From positions 27,999,629 to 28,063,628 of the forward strand of contig JACSVZ010000006.1 of the NCBI GenBank assembly GCA_014706295.1: a DNA stretch of 64,000 bases, read 5' to 3'. Below, piece by piece: positions 26,153 to 38,850 of the stretch. Source of the DNA: Lycocorax pyrrhopterus obiensis (lineage: Eukaryota; Chordata; Aves; Passeriformes; Paradisaeidae). The notes under the pieces were generated by a model. That model was not told where the DNA came from and searched no databases. It saw nothing but the letters and a program-made list of their open reading frames with translations. Position 1 is the stretch's first letter, and the number at the start of each line of letters is the position of its first letter. Both the position numbers and the translations under genes were made by a program.

Positions 26153-28954
26153 AGTTAAGAAATCTCTTGAACAGTTTGAAGGATTTTAAATTTAAATAAT
26201 CATCTTTAACATTTTAAAGATAATCCTGTGTAGCACACTAGTTTTACTATGCAGCATGGCATTGATTTTGCTGCTAGTGGACATTAATTTCTTAACTACT
26301 TTGGACACAGTTTAATTTGCAAAATATCAGAAAGATAATTGTCAACATTTTACTTTGCAAGGTCGAGAGTCTGAGGTATAATTAACATTTTTTGATGAGA
26401 CTTTGGGTATGGTTTTATTTGAAAATACTGCCTGTTTGGCGAGTGGTGCAATGATCTTTTCCTCTACATATGATAAATTATAGCTTGAAGGTGTGTTTTA
26501 CTAGATAAATACTGAAATGTTCTGCTTTTCTTTGGAATTATTTGTAAAAAAAAAAAAATCCATGTTTTTATTAAAAAAGGACTCTTTGAAATTTAAGAAA
26601 TATTAAGAAATATTTGGTAGAACAGAACACTGAATATACTGCCAATTCCGTAAACTGACCAAAGAAAAAATAAAACCAGCTTGCAAAAAATTGGAACTGC
26701 AAGCATTAGAAAGTAACATCTAGTTTAACAGTCACCTTCATGATAAGTGAGACAGTTGATGTTGCAGCCTCTTAAAGGAGGCAATATTTGTCAATATTTG
26801 CCAAATACTATAGAACAAGTCGCATGTTTACAGAAAAGGTTTAGCCTATTCATGTAACTAAACAAAAACCTATTAACTCTAAAAAGCCTGTTTATTTTGT
26901 ATCCACTAAAAATTGGAATCAAAACTTCTTCTCTCTTTATTTTAATAAAAAAGGATTACTCTATTTACATAAGTATATTCAAACTTAGAGTGCAGAAAAA
27001 CATCTTGTCCCTCTATGTGTTTCTCGTCCTGCTTAATTGTGAGAAAAAACTTGATAATCCTATAGAGAATGTCTTTGAACCAGTTTGAAAGTCTAAAAAA
27101 ACCCTCCCATAAATAAATCTCCCATCTTGAATATTCATTGCCCTGGCATCAAAGAATTGTTTTCATGCATCCTTAATTATCTAATTTCACCCTTGTTCTC
27201 TCTCTTTACCCTCTGCAGAATGTTTCCCCCAGTAAAATAACAGCAAAGACTCAACTCAAATTGCTGCTTCAATATGAGAAATAGCCACAGTTCTCTCAAA
27301 GCACTGGCATATTTTAGTATTCTAGTATTTACGTCTAATAATATATACTGAAGGGCCAAGTTTCCCCAGAGTATACACACTGCCAGTGTTCAATACTGTC
27401 ATCTGCTCTTCTTTCATACCACAGCAAAGGCTGCCAAGTGCAGCTCCCTCAAGATTGGGAAACTGATATCAGCTAGATTAGCACTCTCATACTCAAGGCA
27501 GGAGTGACAGCTCCAAGTGAAATAGTCTAAAACATCAGGACTATCAATAATGTTGCACACTTCAAGCAAATGCTCTTTCTCCTTCTAAATTATATTTGCA
27601 TAAATACAATGGTTATGTGTATGGGGCAGCAGCATTACTGGATTAATTATTTATCAGAAGAAATCTATTTTCCTTTTTTGCCTGCAGTCTTGCTGGCTTC
27701 TTTGCTTGGAGCAAGTATTTAGTAAATACTTAAGCTTTTTAAAATCTGTGTTCTGAAACAAGTGGAATATGCAAACCTTGGGCTCTGCAAACATGTGGGT
27801 TGCATCCCACTTTCCCCACAGACACTTAAAATATTTTAATTATAGAAGTTTCTACAGTAGTGATGGGGAAAAATCTGAGATAAAAATTTTTGGTTTCTTC
27901 AGTAGAAGTCCTGAAGTACATCTTAGCTTATAAAACATATTCTTTACAAAATACAATAATATACAGGTTGTGAAATACTTAATATTATTATTTAATATTT
28001 GAAAGCTTTCTACTACACAAATAAAAACTCAACCAACAGCTACAACCTTCTGAGTTTCAGCTTTTACTGAAGATAAAGTAGCTGATTTTTTTACCTGCTG
28101 TTTCCACTACAGAGTCTGTGTCTGAAATGTGTTGAGCTTTCTGGTGTGATTTTTTTTTTACTACTGCTTCAAGAATATAGGAAAAAGCAGAAAGAATTTG
28201 TCATGCTCTGTCCAGGCAGATCTCGACACCTGGCCATATCTCCTGTAAATGAAGGAGCCTTTATGCAGGGTGAACCAGATGGACAGACTACAGCAAAGCT
28301 GGGGACTGGATGGGTAAAATGAGGAATAAGTCTCCTTGAGTAGACAATATTCGACAACATTTTGTGTCTGACATTGCGTACCACAAAAATGGGTAGAAAC
28401 TGTAATATTTCACAGGATAAAAAGTAACTTGTGAAAAAACCTATCACAGAAGAAACCATATGCTTTGCAGAGATAAGTCATGGTTGCACATGTTTTAAAC
28501 TGTCCAAAAAAGCAGACAATCCTATGCTCACACTGTCCAGTTGAAGGAGTACACACAGGTTTCTGAGAGATTTCTCTGAAGAGAACTAGAAGTAAAGAGA
28601 CTGACATAGGTAAGGCTGGGATGGGGTAAAAAGGAAATTTCTCCTATGAATCAATGAAAATAGAGGAAACAAAAGGCAGAAACAAATGGTTCATTTTCAC
28701 TAAAAAAATGCTTACTTCAGGTGTTTCAGAGACCATTGGAACTTAAACTGTCCAACAGACAAGTAAACTGGGAAAAAAAGTAGTAAATAATGAGGTAACA
28801 AAATTTATTGAGAATACAAACTTTTTCAGGTTGGCCAAATCTAGAGCTGACAGTGACTGACAAATAGGTGGCATTTTGATGGGCTGCCACATTCAGCAGC
28901 GAGACACTCTTCAACAATAGAACAAGAAAAAGCTTGAGGCAAACGTAGGAAGAC

Positions 28955-29330
28955 TGATCAGAGATACAAGGAGAGTGTAAACAGGTTAGGGTTGTTCAGT
29001 TTGCAAATTAAATGACTAAGGGCGAGGATATAAGCTACAAAACCCAAAACCATCTGAAAACAGAAAGTAGCCCTTCACTTCTTCTTACAACACAAGCATG
29101 AGATCTCCAAAGATATTTTCAGAGAGTAGGTTTAAAATGAAAAAAAAAGCAATACTTATTTTATCCAACATATTAACAGAATTATGGAACTCACTGCCAA
29201 AGAGTGCTAAGGAGAACAAAACTATAAATAATTTAAAATTAAGTTAGATAATTTCATAGAAGATAGGTCTACTGATGGTTACTAAACATAATGGACTGAA
29301 CACAATCTCAGGGTTAGAATGTCCCTAAGG
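28955..29330 (+). mobile_element. Ancient, strongly diverged CR1/L3-like LINE remnant
   Basis: Scattered landmarks survive: GGTTAGGGTTGTTCAGTTTG, ATGGAACTCACTGCCAAAG, TTAGATAATTTCATAGAAG and GGTCTACTGATGGTTACTAA. These match the order of the CR1 3' region (wound up as TGGAACTCCCTGCC... TTAGACAAGTTCATGGAG... GGTTACTA). The divergence is much higher than for the other copies, suggesting an insertion old enough to be shared by many birds or amniotes. Boundaries are approximate. Confidence 0.6.
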
Positions 29331-29392
29331 CATTGATTACCAGGACCCAGCTGAGTTTAGGAAAGACCACTTGCATGGGTCCAACTTGGATT

Positions 29393-29432
29393 CTTTCTGT
29401 ACCAATACTCCACTTTCTGTACCACTACTCCA
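29393..29432 (+). repeat. 20-bp tandem duplication, one mismatch
   Basis: Two adjacent 20-nt units, CTTTCTGTACCAATACTCCA and the same with C for A at position 13, just downstream of the ancient CR1 remnant. Confidence 0.9.
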
Positions 29433-32400
29433 GAGTCAAGGCAGGATATTGAGAAGCAGGGAAAATCTCCCTTTTGGCTTAATATGATTGTTTTATCTTC
29501 TTGGTATCAGAACTACTCTTCCTGTGTACTCTTACTATGGAGAATAAATAGACAACAAAAATATTAACCAGGTTATCTGTAAAATAATCACTGGCTTTGA
29601 GTAACAGAGTCCTTCCAACATGAGACAGCCTAAGCTGAAGATCGCTCAGGGCACCCCTGTCAATGTATCTAGTAAAAAGAAAAGTACAAAAAGTTATTAC
29701 TTGAATGAAAGAAAAATACTTCAAAACATATTTATGTATGCACTTTGTTTTAAATGAGAACAGCTAATCCAATGAGATTATTCCTTTGCTTCAAGGGTAA
29801 GCAGCTGGAGAGAAGAGGAGCAAAGCAAAGCAATGAAAAAACAGTATACACCAAGGAAAACAGTGGCACACGTGTTGCTATGTGTACATTATTTAAAATG
29901 TACATTTATAATTTAAACCATCATAATCATCTGCAACATTCTAGCCTAGAAAACATTTTTACAAAAGGCAGTTGTACAAAAGGCACACATGCAAGTGCTT
30001 GCAATCATTATTGCCACACACCCAATTTCCCCATCTCTTGGTTAATGTTACTGACAGACATTTAAAAAGTCACACAAGAGAGAGCACACCAGATCAGTAC
30101 GTGCTTCAGCAGGAGCCCATGCTCTGTCAGGGCACTCACTCCAGAAGAAACTGAAACTGGGGTGATGTGGATTCTCTGGTGTCCAATAGGACATTAATTA
30201 TGATCAAAACTTCTGTGGTTAGGGATTCACAGCAGGCCTCACCAGCTGGGTCTGATGTCCAAGCAGGGAGTAGGTCTCCCACAGCCATAGTGCAACTCTG
30301 CTACAAAATCAACCAGCCAGTAGGCAGAAATTCTTTGGAAACCAGGTTTAATTAGCTGCAGAATAAATTAATTATTTAATTGGTTCAGTAAAAGTGCTTG
30401 ATTCTGAAATGTTTTTATGTTTGGCAGACATAATGAAAATTCATTAACCTGTTGCAATAGGCTTGAATCATTGGGGTGAGAGGACAGACATATTTGATAC
30501 TTTTATTCAGTATTGTTTCCAGGCTATTGGAAAAAATTACCAAAATACGAAAATAAAATCAACAGTTCCTAGCTGGATTCACTAAACATTGCAATTGAAT
30601 GAATCTTCTAATCAAAACAACACAATGGGTATTTTATACTTTATAACCAATGTAAAAAATGCTTTTTTCTCATGGAAACTGCTTCTTTCTGTTCCAGAAG
30701 TACAATGCTGGAATGAAAGATACTGTTTATTCTTTTTATTCTGTTATTCTCAGGTGAAAACATTTTTAAAGGCAAAAAAATTGAACAATTTTGAGTTCCT
30801 ACAGGTGAAGTAGTAGAAAAATTTTATTTGTATGTTTAATGCATTGTGGATATAAATTTTGCCAGACTTCTGTATCAGTCACCCACACGGTCTCAGTGTG
30901 TAAACTTCACACTACTGCTTCAGGATTCTATCCAGTTTTTTTATACAATAAAATACTGGCCATTTATTTACAATTTTCATATAATATTTTGCTGTGGCAC
31001 TTTGCACAGCCTATTTTCAACTTCAGAGACCACTAGTAACTCCCCTGAAATGTCGTTTACATAACAGCTAATTCAAAAAGGCCACGTAAACCAGTGTTTA
31101 GTAAAGATTTTCCCATCAATCCAGATACTTGGCTTTCAGCACATACTGCTTGTGATAGAAGTAAAGGTGTCATTGCACTGCTGTAGCACAGCAGCATTGA
31201 CAGTATAATCAAAATAAGTCTATGCTTATTCCAGGATTTAGTGTACAAATGAGTGAGTGGAAAAGCACAGAACCTTTTCAAATTTTCATTCTCCAGTAAC
31301 TGGATGGGGACCACTTGAATTAACCACACATGGAAAGTCTGCAACATAAAAAAGGACTTCGCAGGTATTATTCTGCGTGACTGGCTTTAAGCAAGAAGAA
31401 AAAGTGACATTAGCAACAATATTAAGGAACTGAATTTGAATAAGTTAAAGCATCAAACAAGTCTTGTGCACACTAGAATAAAAGCTAGAAAACTTGACAC
31501 AGTTGTTCAAACTAATAAGGAAAACAAGTCTGCATCCATCTATAATAACTTGAATATACTTAAAGACTAGAGACTGAGATAATTATTTAATGACCAAACA
31601 GGAATTTCAAGCTTCGTACACAAAAGATGGCCTTATCTGTGAGCATTTTACAATTTTAATTAATAAAGATGCACTTGTTCAGTGGAAGACACGTAATTAC
31701 AGCACAATTGACAACTTCCACACTGATCCTAGACGAAACTAGCTGGCTGGGGTTTTTTAAGACAGCTCTTAGCAAAAACCAAAAGGTTTCAAAGGTCTTT
31801 GCCAGAGCCGTGACCCTAGCTTCTTGGAGTGGTTCCTGAAGGCCAAATCTCTCTGAAATTGTGTCTCATCAACTGCAGCACCTTTGCAACTGCAGTATAA
31901 AATACATTCGGAGAAAAGATTAATAAAATAAATTAATAGAATTAATAATAATAATTGTACAGCTAGATCTACTTCACACAGCAAATGCTGGAAGCGGAAC
32001 AGACCTTCCAGTGGACAAGACTGATAATTTTCTAATTATACAGTCCCAGGCTGTCCGTGTGCTGTTGGCTGATTTGGGTCAGTGCCATCAGCAGTGTCCA
32101 CTCTAGGGCAGAGATGAGCCATGCCAAACTAGGTGCAGGCTCCCAGTCTACACTTCCAAGGATCTTTCTTTGTCTTCACCCAGTCCTTTACTCATACGCT
32201 AATGGGAACGACTATATATATTATATGTCTGTCTACAAAAGGAGAGAAAATGGAGGCTAAGAAATGCAATTACAGGAAAATCCTAACCATATGTGCAACA
32301 TCAGCTTCTGAAAAGCATTACTTAGACAGTCAAGACCTTTTCCTACAACAAGAAGGCAATGGGGAACTGATGATGTTAAGTGCAATCCAGCTTGTGAACT

Positions 32401-35400
32401 GAGGCCTGATGCACACTTTTTCCATCATTATGCAATATTCTCTTGTTCCAACTCAAATTTGAGACAAGAAAAAATTATGAAGCACCCTGTAGTTTTATTT
32501 CATTGATCTCATACCAATATGTAATTTTAATTTTTTATTTCCAATTCTGGAGTGAAATGTAAGAATTGAATGAAGACCAAGAAAAAAAACAAAATAAATA
32601 CAAGTTTTCCACACCAAATGTTAAGGAGTTATCAAGTCCAAAAAAGCAGAAGTTTGCCCTGGACACCCACTCTGTTTTTCAAATGCCCTGCATCAAATCT
32701 TTCTCAGTTTATGCACCCAGAGATTTCCAAGAACACCCGTTGGGCAAAGCAAACAGAGGGTTAGAAATCTTTAAATGCTGCAGTTTGGTATGCAAGAAAT
32801 GAGACTTTATGACCACTACAGAAGTTGTGGCTCAGATTAGGAGCAGACCAGATCAACAAGCTAGATCAAGTTGCTGCTACAGTGAGAAAGGTAAATGGTC
32901 TACTAGTCCTGTGAATACTTTCATCTGCGAGTAGTTTCTTCCATGTGCAGGGCTCCACTAAACTGGACATTGCAGAATGGCTATTTGGCTTAATTTCTGC
33001 ACTCCAGGAAGAGGAAGCTAGAAACTTGTTTTAAGTCAGATCACACAATTTGCAAATGCTGGGTCATTACATTTGTGGTAATTATCCTTGTACTAAACTC
33101 TGTACTTTATAATTGACCATTTGAGCTTTTTGACAACAGCAGCCACCTTTGAAAGCATTTGGAGATGTGTCCACCATTCCCTTATCAACATTTTCCCATG
33201 ACGAGTTAAATTTACTCCCAACATTTTTGTATTTTATTTCTTCTCTTAATGTATTTGACATTAACCTTTTTGAGTAACTGGCTGGATAAGAACTTATAAA
33301 GATCTATATAGAATAAAACATATTTTAAGCCACACAACTGTCAACTATGTGCTCATGCCCTAAATACAATATCCATACAAATTACGCAGTTGTATAGATT
33401 CCCGACTCTATGAATTTTTAAAAAATGGATTAGATATCCATCAGAAGTTTATAGTGTTTTAAGAGTGCTTTGCATCACGTTGATGTATTGATTTAAAATA
33501 TAAATCCACATTAATCTGAAGTAATTGACTATCTACATTAATAATAATGTTCAATTTTCATGAGGGAAGAGAATGGTTCTTCTGCCAAGACAAATGAAAT
33601 TTATTACTTGCAACTACAGAGGTAGAGATGAAAATCATTATTAAAAAGTATAAAGAGGCTTTTGACAGAATATCTGTTAAAGTTGCTCTGGGTAACTCTG
33701 GAAGAAAAAATCCATTTATTAAAAAATTTACAAGAAAATGAGAACATAAAAGGGCACTTTAATTGGCATCACAACCTAATTTACTTCTAATGTATTATCA
33801 AGATACTTCTTAAGTTCTTGATCAATGTAACTCTCTACCATGTGTTCTCCTCTATATTTTTAGAAAACATGTCACCAAGAGGTACCGTTTTAAACAGAGC
33901 TGTCAAAATCCTGAGCTAAAATTTCAAAAGCTTTCAGCTGTCAGAAGATTAATGGTCATTTGTATCCCTAGAAACTCACAGGATTTAACTTTTTTTACTT
34001 TTTTTTTTTAACTTTATTCCTATCTTTATGATTTTACCTCCACAAAGAAAACCATATGATACTGAATGGGTTATATTTGAATAACAAAATGCTGAATCCA
34101 TCACGCCAGGATTTCACGCTGTTAATTAAACGTGGCTCCAATCCATCAAAGTGTTATTATGTGCTCTGCTGAACAGGAACTGAAAGTCTCATTATTTAAG
34201 TTAATTTACTTACACCCTTAAATTTTAGTGCATAGATGTGTAAAATTCAACATTTGTAAATTCTTCATAGAAGAATTGGATACTTCATACTTTTGTGTTA
34301 TGTTTCAAAATATGCTTTCAAACTCCATCCATAAAACAGCATCTGGTTACTATTCTGTGAAGAACGTGTGTTTTTTCTAAAGAAAGGAAAATTTTGGATT
34401 GGATGTTGGCGTGGTATGGGACCATTTATCCAAATGGCACTGATGATTACATTTTAAAAATGATAAATCAGTATAAAGTCAATGTAAACTTGAGGAATTT
34501 GAGCTACAGTTAAATAAAATCAAGAATAAACTCTTTTACCTCCTTTCTTCCAAGAAAAGAGTACAGTACTGCTTTTTAAAACCAAGTAATTACCTCATGC
34601 CATTAGAGACATCAGCCACATTTGGGGTTTAGTGTTCTTTACCAGAACTGATAAAATCTTGAGTAGTTGTCTGTTTGAGCACCCAAATATCCTGGTGTTG
34701 GTACGAGACTCTTTCAATGGGCTCCCCAAAACATTCAGGAGAAAAGCAGTTCTGCAAGAACATTTTAACCAACTGATGTCTTCTACTTGATGTATTTCTA
34801 TGCTTCTATTTTAAAACTGAGCTGTTGTTTACTGAATAGCACTTCTGCATGAAACACTGCTATCTCTGCTGCTTCAAAGAGCTTTCAGGACAACTTAGTT
34901 AGGTCTACGCTTCACTGCACAGAGATCTAAGTTTATTGGCATAGCTACAAGAACATGGGAATAACTAGCCATAATTAGGAGCCAGATCATCTATAAATGT
35001 CAGTGGGGAAAGAGACCTGAGAAAAGTAAATCATTAGTAAATCCCAGGGAAAAAATTATGATCGTTCAGAATTAGTTTTCTGAAGTCAGCTTTGGAAAGT
35101 ACTCAGTACAGCTAAGTCACTGTAGAATGTCATTCACAGCTTCTAGTTTACACTCTCAAAATCTCATCTATGATGTTGAAAAAGTGGTCTGGAGACTCAA
35201 AGTCGTGAAGAATATTTACAGATAATAAACTAATTGTTAAGAGAGAAAACCACACCTGGCTGAAATCTCAAACAGAAACAGCAGCTATTGGAAAGTAAAG
35301 CCTATAATAAATTATATTTTTCAGTCTATAGGGATTCTTTGCAGCTCTGAGAAATTATTCCTCATGTTGCAGTTTCCTTTCCATTATTTCATGACATTGT

Positions 35401-38109
35401 CGAACAAGGAGCAATGGGAAAGATGCTTCCAGCAAACACTACTTTGTAAGGGTGTGCCAGGAACTGAGAGGAAGACCAAATGTACATCTTCTGGAGGGCT
35501 TCAACATGCAGACCACAGTGAAGTCCCACCTAAACACAGGAGTTATTCTACTGTGCCAGTAATGACTACTCTTAAGCCCAGCACAATTAAAGACAATTTT
35601 GCTATTGACTTAACACATTTTGGATCAAGCCTCAAACGATCAAGTTACATGCATATACTAATGCCCACTAGTAGATCCAAAGAAGTAGAGGGATCCATCA
35701 TAAATATTGTTTCTAAAGCTGGTGAATAGATTTTTACCAAAACAGTGTGACTGAGAAACAATAAAGATTAAAGAGATTTATCCTTTTAGGACCTGCTGTT
35801 ACATCTGTTAAAGTTAATATCCTGGGTACAGTAAAGAAAACTTTATTTGGACATGGGAAAAAATTGCAGGTGAAAGATGGGGAAAAAAGGTACAGAAGTA
35901 ATTAATATTTAGCAGAAAGGTCTAAGACACTTCCCTATTGACTACTTCTCCCTTTGTACACTACTGGCCAGGTTAGGGGTTGTGTGGCTTTCACAATCAT
36001 CTCTAATTCATCTATCTGGACAGTTACATGCAAATCCCAGTTAAATTTGGACATAAATTTCTTTGTGGCCCATATAACACTTAGTTTAGTTTGTTCTGAT
36101 TTGTCTATAAGACCCTCATTCAGGTGTGGTATTAACTCAGGTAGGGATGGCTGGCTGGGATGTTGGGTGTCAGAGAGATAAGTTGATCCCGGTCCATGGT
36201 TAGTGTATCCTTGCTGGCCGTGTGAGTTATAGCCCAGCTGCTGCCTTCCAGACTGCTGGGAATTGGGCTTACACTACTGCAGCTAAGGTGCATCTGAAAT
36301 CTGCTGTGTTGTAACAGAGGATGGGTGAATAAAGAATCGAAAGAATCAAGAGCAATAGTGAATTACAAATTTTTATGTTTTCTGTTGAAACATTACCCAT
36401 TAAAATCATCATTGCACCTTTCTACCTATATACTCACAGGGGTTGTTTAATGCAGCATTTGAGAATACAATAAAGGATATTGCAGAAGAATATCAATATA
36501 TCAAAACTCAAAACACTCTTGTGGAAACTCACAGTATGATCATACTGTGAAAAACGAGAATCTTATTTAAGAGAGATCAGATCTATGCACCACCTCTGTC
36601 TTAGCTCCATCACTTCCAAGATGCCAGTGATGCCGCACTTGCCATCTAAGTAGTTTCTCTGATACCAGCCAAACCTTTAACAAGGGAAAAACTGACGGAA
36701 AATTCTTCCAGAGCTGCAAGTATTTTTCAGAAGGTATTTTTTGTCTGTACTTTTGTTGCTTCAGAACTGAAAAAAAATACTGAAGAATCTGAGATGCAAC
36801 ATGAGCTACAGACTGGCAGAGCCAAAATCAGCTTCCTAATGAGGAGTCTGGCACTGAGTATGAGCACTGAAACCTCCAGCCATGTCACTATTTACACTGG
36901 TGGTGATGAACTGAAGCCTTGACAATTCTGCCAAGGTCTGGCCAACAGAGAGGGACAGTGAAGTGCAAGCCAATTTGTACAGCAGTCCCATATTCAAGGC
37001 ATGGCCAAGTCCCCAAAGTGGGCAGGAACCTGGGCATCCCTGTGCCTCAGATATCCTCTGGAAAGTCTCCATAAGAAGGCATTTTCCTGATATGTAGGTG
37101 TCTTGATTTGGAAACGAGCATCTTGCTCATTTCCTAAAATGAGGTTAAAGGTAAGAGATTAAATGTGTCCCTAAGCCCCATACTGACAAAACCTGAAGCT
37201 TACAGTAACTTTACTCTCCCAAATCAGAGATGGAAATTAATCTATATATCTAAAAATCACAACCATGTTTCCAAACACATGGGACCAAAGGAAACCATAA
37301 AAAATCAAAACCTAGTTTCTTTTCAATCCTTTCCCACTTGTCAACCCAATATGCTTAGTATCTATAGCAGAGGATGATTCTCCCTAATTTTACACCATTT
37401 TAACTTGATTCCATTTAGCATCAAATCATCAAAGCACCATGCAGACCTCAATCACTAAATAATTCTAATATTGCCAATTTTAAAAAAATGCTCAGATTCT
37501 AAATGTTGTCTTCACTTTAGCACTCAGTTTCATTCCAAGGTACAATTTCTTTCTATGTTGCATTGAGATCATAAGAATGAAAAACTCCGCAAGGTATTCA
37601 GATATACTAAGCTTGAGGATAAGAATTCGAAGAGAATATCCAAACTTTTATAAGCAGCCAGAAACGAGGCCAAAGGGAAAAACTCTAACACAGGCTGCCA
37701 TGGATTCTGGAATTAGAAGAGCACCCAACTCCAGGAACTTTACCCACACACCTGCAGAGTGGCAGAAACAACCAAAATTTCTGCAAATACACTCATCTCT
37801 GATATGAAAGAGCTCTCACATGTGTAAGAGAGCACCATTCTGGGGATGGTGCCCAGGCTGCACCTGCCCTCTGACGACTCCTCCAGAGGTGAGTTCACTT
37901 TCTGTTTACAAGTACTGGCATAAGGTAATTTTCTCCTTAACGCTATTAATAGCCAAAAAGCTATTACTGGAGGAACACTGGCGACAGCCATAAGGCTATC
38001 TAACCCTTTATAAATTCTCAGCGCTTTCATCTACTGATGAAAAGAATTGCGTTGACAGCTCTCTTTTTCTGGTGAATCGCCTCTAGTGTGATTGCATCCT
38101 TCCCCGCTG
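29433..38109. other. Intergenic sequence upstream of EXOC1L
   Basis: AT-rich, with no exon recognised. It includes the 22-bp palindrome at 36529. Distal control sequences for EXOC1L, or for an upstream gene beyond the left edge, could lie here but none can be named. Confidence 0.55.
36529..36550. repeat. Perfect 22-bp palindrome
   Basis: Half-site TCACAGTATGA is followed at once by its exact reverse complement with no spacer. It could form a cruciform or bind a symmetric dimer. No known site is recognised. Confidence 0.9.
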
Positions 38110-38850
38110 GCTCTCTTCTCCCTCCGTCCGGGGGACAGCGCGGGCGGGAGCCCCGACGGCACCTGCGGGACTTGGCTCAGAGGGCGGCGGGGCCGCGCAG
38201 CCGGTACCGGCCCCTGCGCCGGGAGCGCCCCGCTGGCGCACGGAGCGCGGGGCGGGGCGGGGGGAGCCGCGGCCCGGCCTCTCCTGGCGCCGGCGGCCGG
38301 GGCTTTAACGGCGGCGGCCGGGGGCGGGGGGAAGTGGCCGGGAGGGAGCGGGGTCGGTGCCGGCCATGCCTCCCCCGCGCCCCGCGGCCCCGCGCGGCCG
38401 GGGCGCAGCCTCCGCCGCGGTGCCCCGTGGCGGCTGCGGGGCGCGGGGGGCCGACTCCCGGCGCTGAGCAGCTCCGTGGGTGCGATGTCCTCGCTGGTGA
38501 AGGAGGACCTGGCGAAGAGGCTGTTCGGACCCCGGCGGCAGAGGCTGCACGAGTTCATCGAGGTGGAGGGCGCGGGCGCCCAGCGCTACTACCTGTGCGC
38601 CGCAGGTACGGGGCGGCCGCCGGGCGGGGCCGGGCTCCAGCGGCTCTGCCGGGGAGGCGGGCGCGGGTGGGAGCGGGGGGATGCGAGGGAGCGGGCCGGG
38701 GCTCAGCGCCCCCGGGCCGGAGCGGAGCAGCGCCTCGGAGCGGGGCGGCTGCCGGCCCGTCCCGCTCCACCGCTCCCCGGCAGGGCACGGAGACCGGCTC
38801 GCTGCTCCGCACCGCCAGCAGCCCCCGAAACGGCGATCTCCGATTCCTGA
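38110..38850 (+). promoter_or_regulatory. EXOC1L: CpG island promoter of EXOC1L
   Basis: A sharp GC- and CpG-rich block lies in otherwise AT-rich DNA and spans the EXOC1L start codon and first donor. It contains GC boxes (for example GGGGCGGGGC at 38249-38258) and further GGGCGGGG runs near 38325-38335. No TATA box is obvious. The exact transcription start cannot be read from sequence; it should lie upstream of 38485. Confidence 0.75.
38485..38605 (+). CDS. EXOC1L: EXOC1L coding exon 1
   Basis: This exon codes for residues 1-40 plus one base and ends at CGCAG|GTACGG (donor GT at 38606). The ATG at 38485 has a G at -3 and begins the family-typical MSSLVKEDL. The same frame is open upstream to an ATG at 38092, but that extension is low-complexity, GC-driven sequence with no resemblance to the family, so the 38485 start is preferred. 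Confidence 0.9.

Larger units (their letters stand above)
21540..28954. other. Intergenic, no gene recognised
   Basis: Outside the CR1 copy at 23200 and the pentanucleotide array at 26031, nothing is recognised. Open frames at 22156-22443 and 22440-22868 have no family resemblance or splice context. Confidence 0.55.

Noticed and set aside
35364..35729. 121-codon open frame
   Set aside because: No family resemblance and no exon signals around it.
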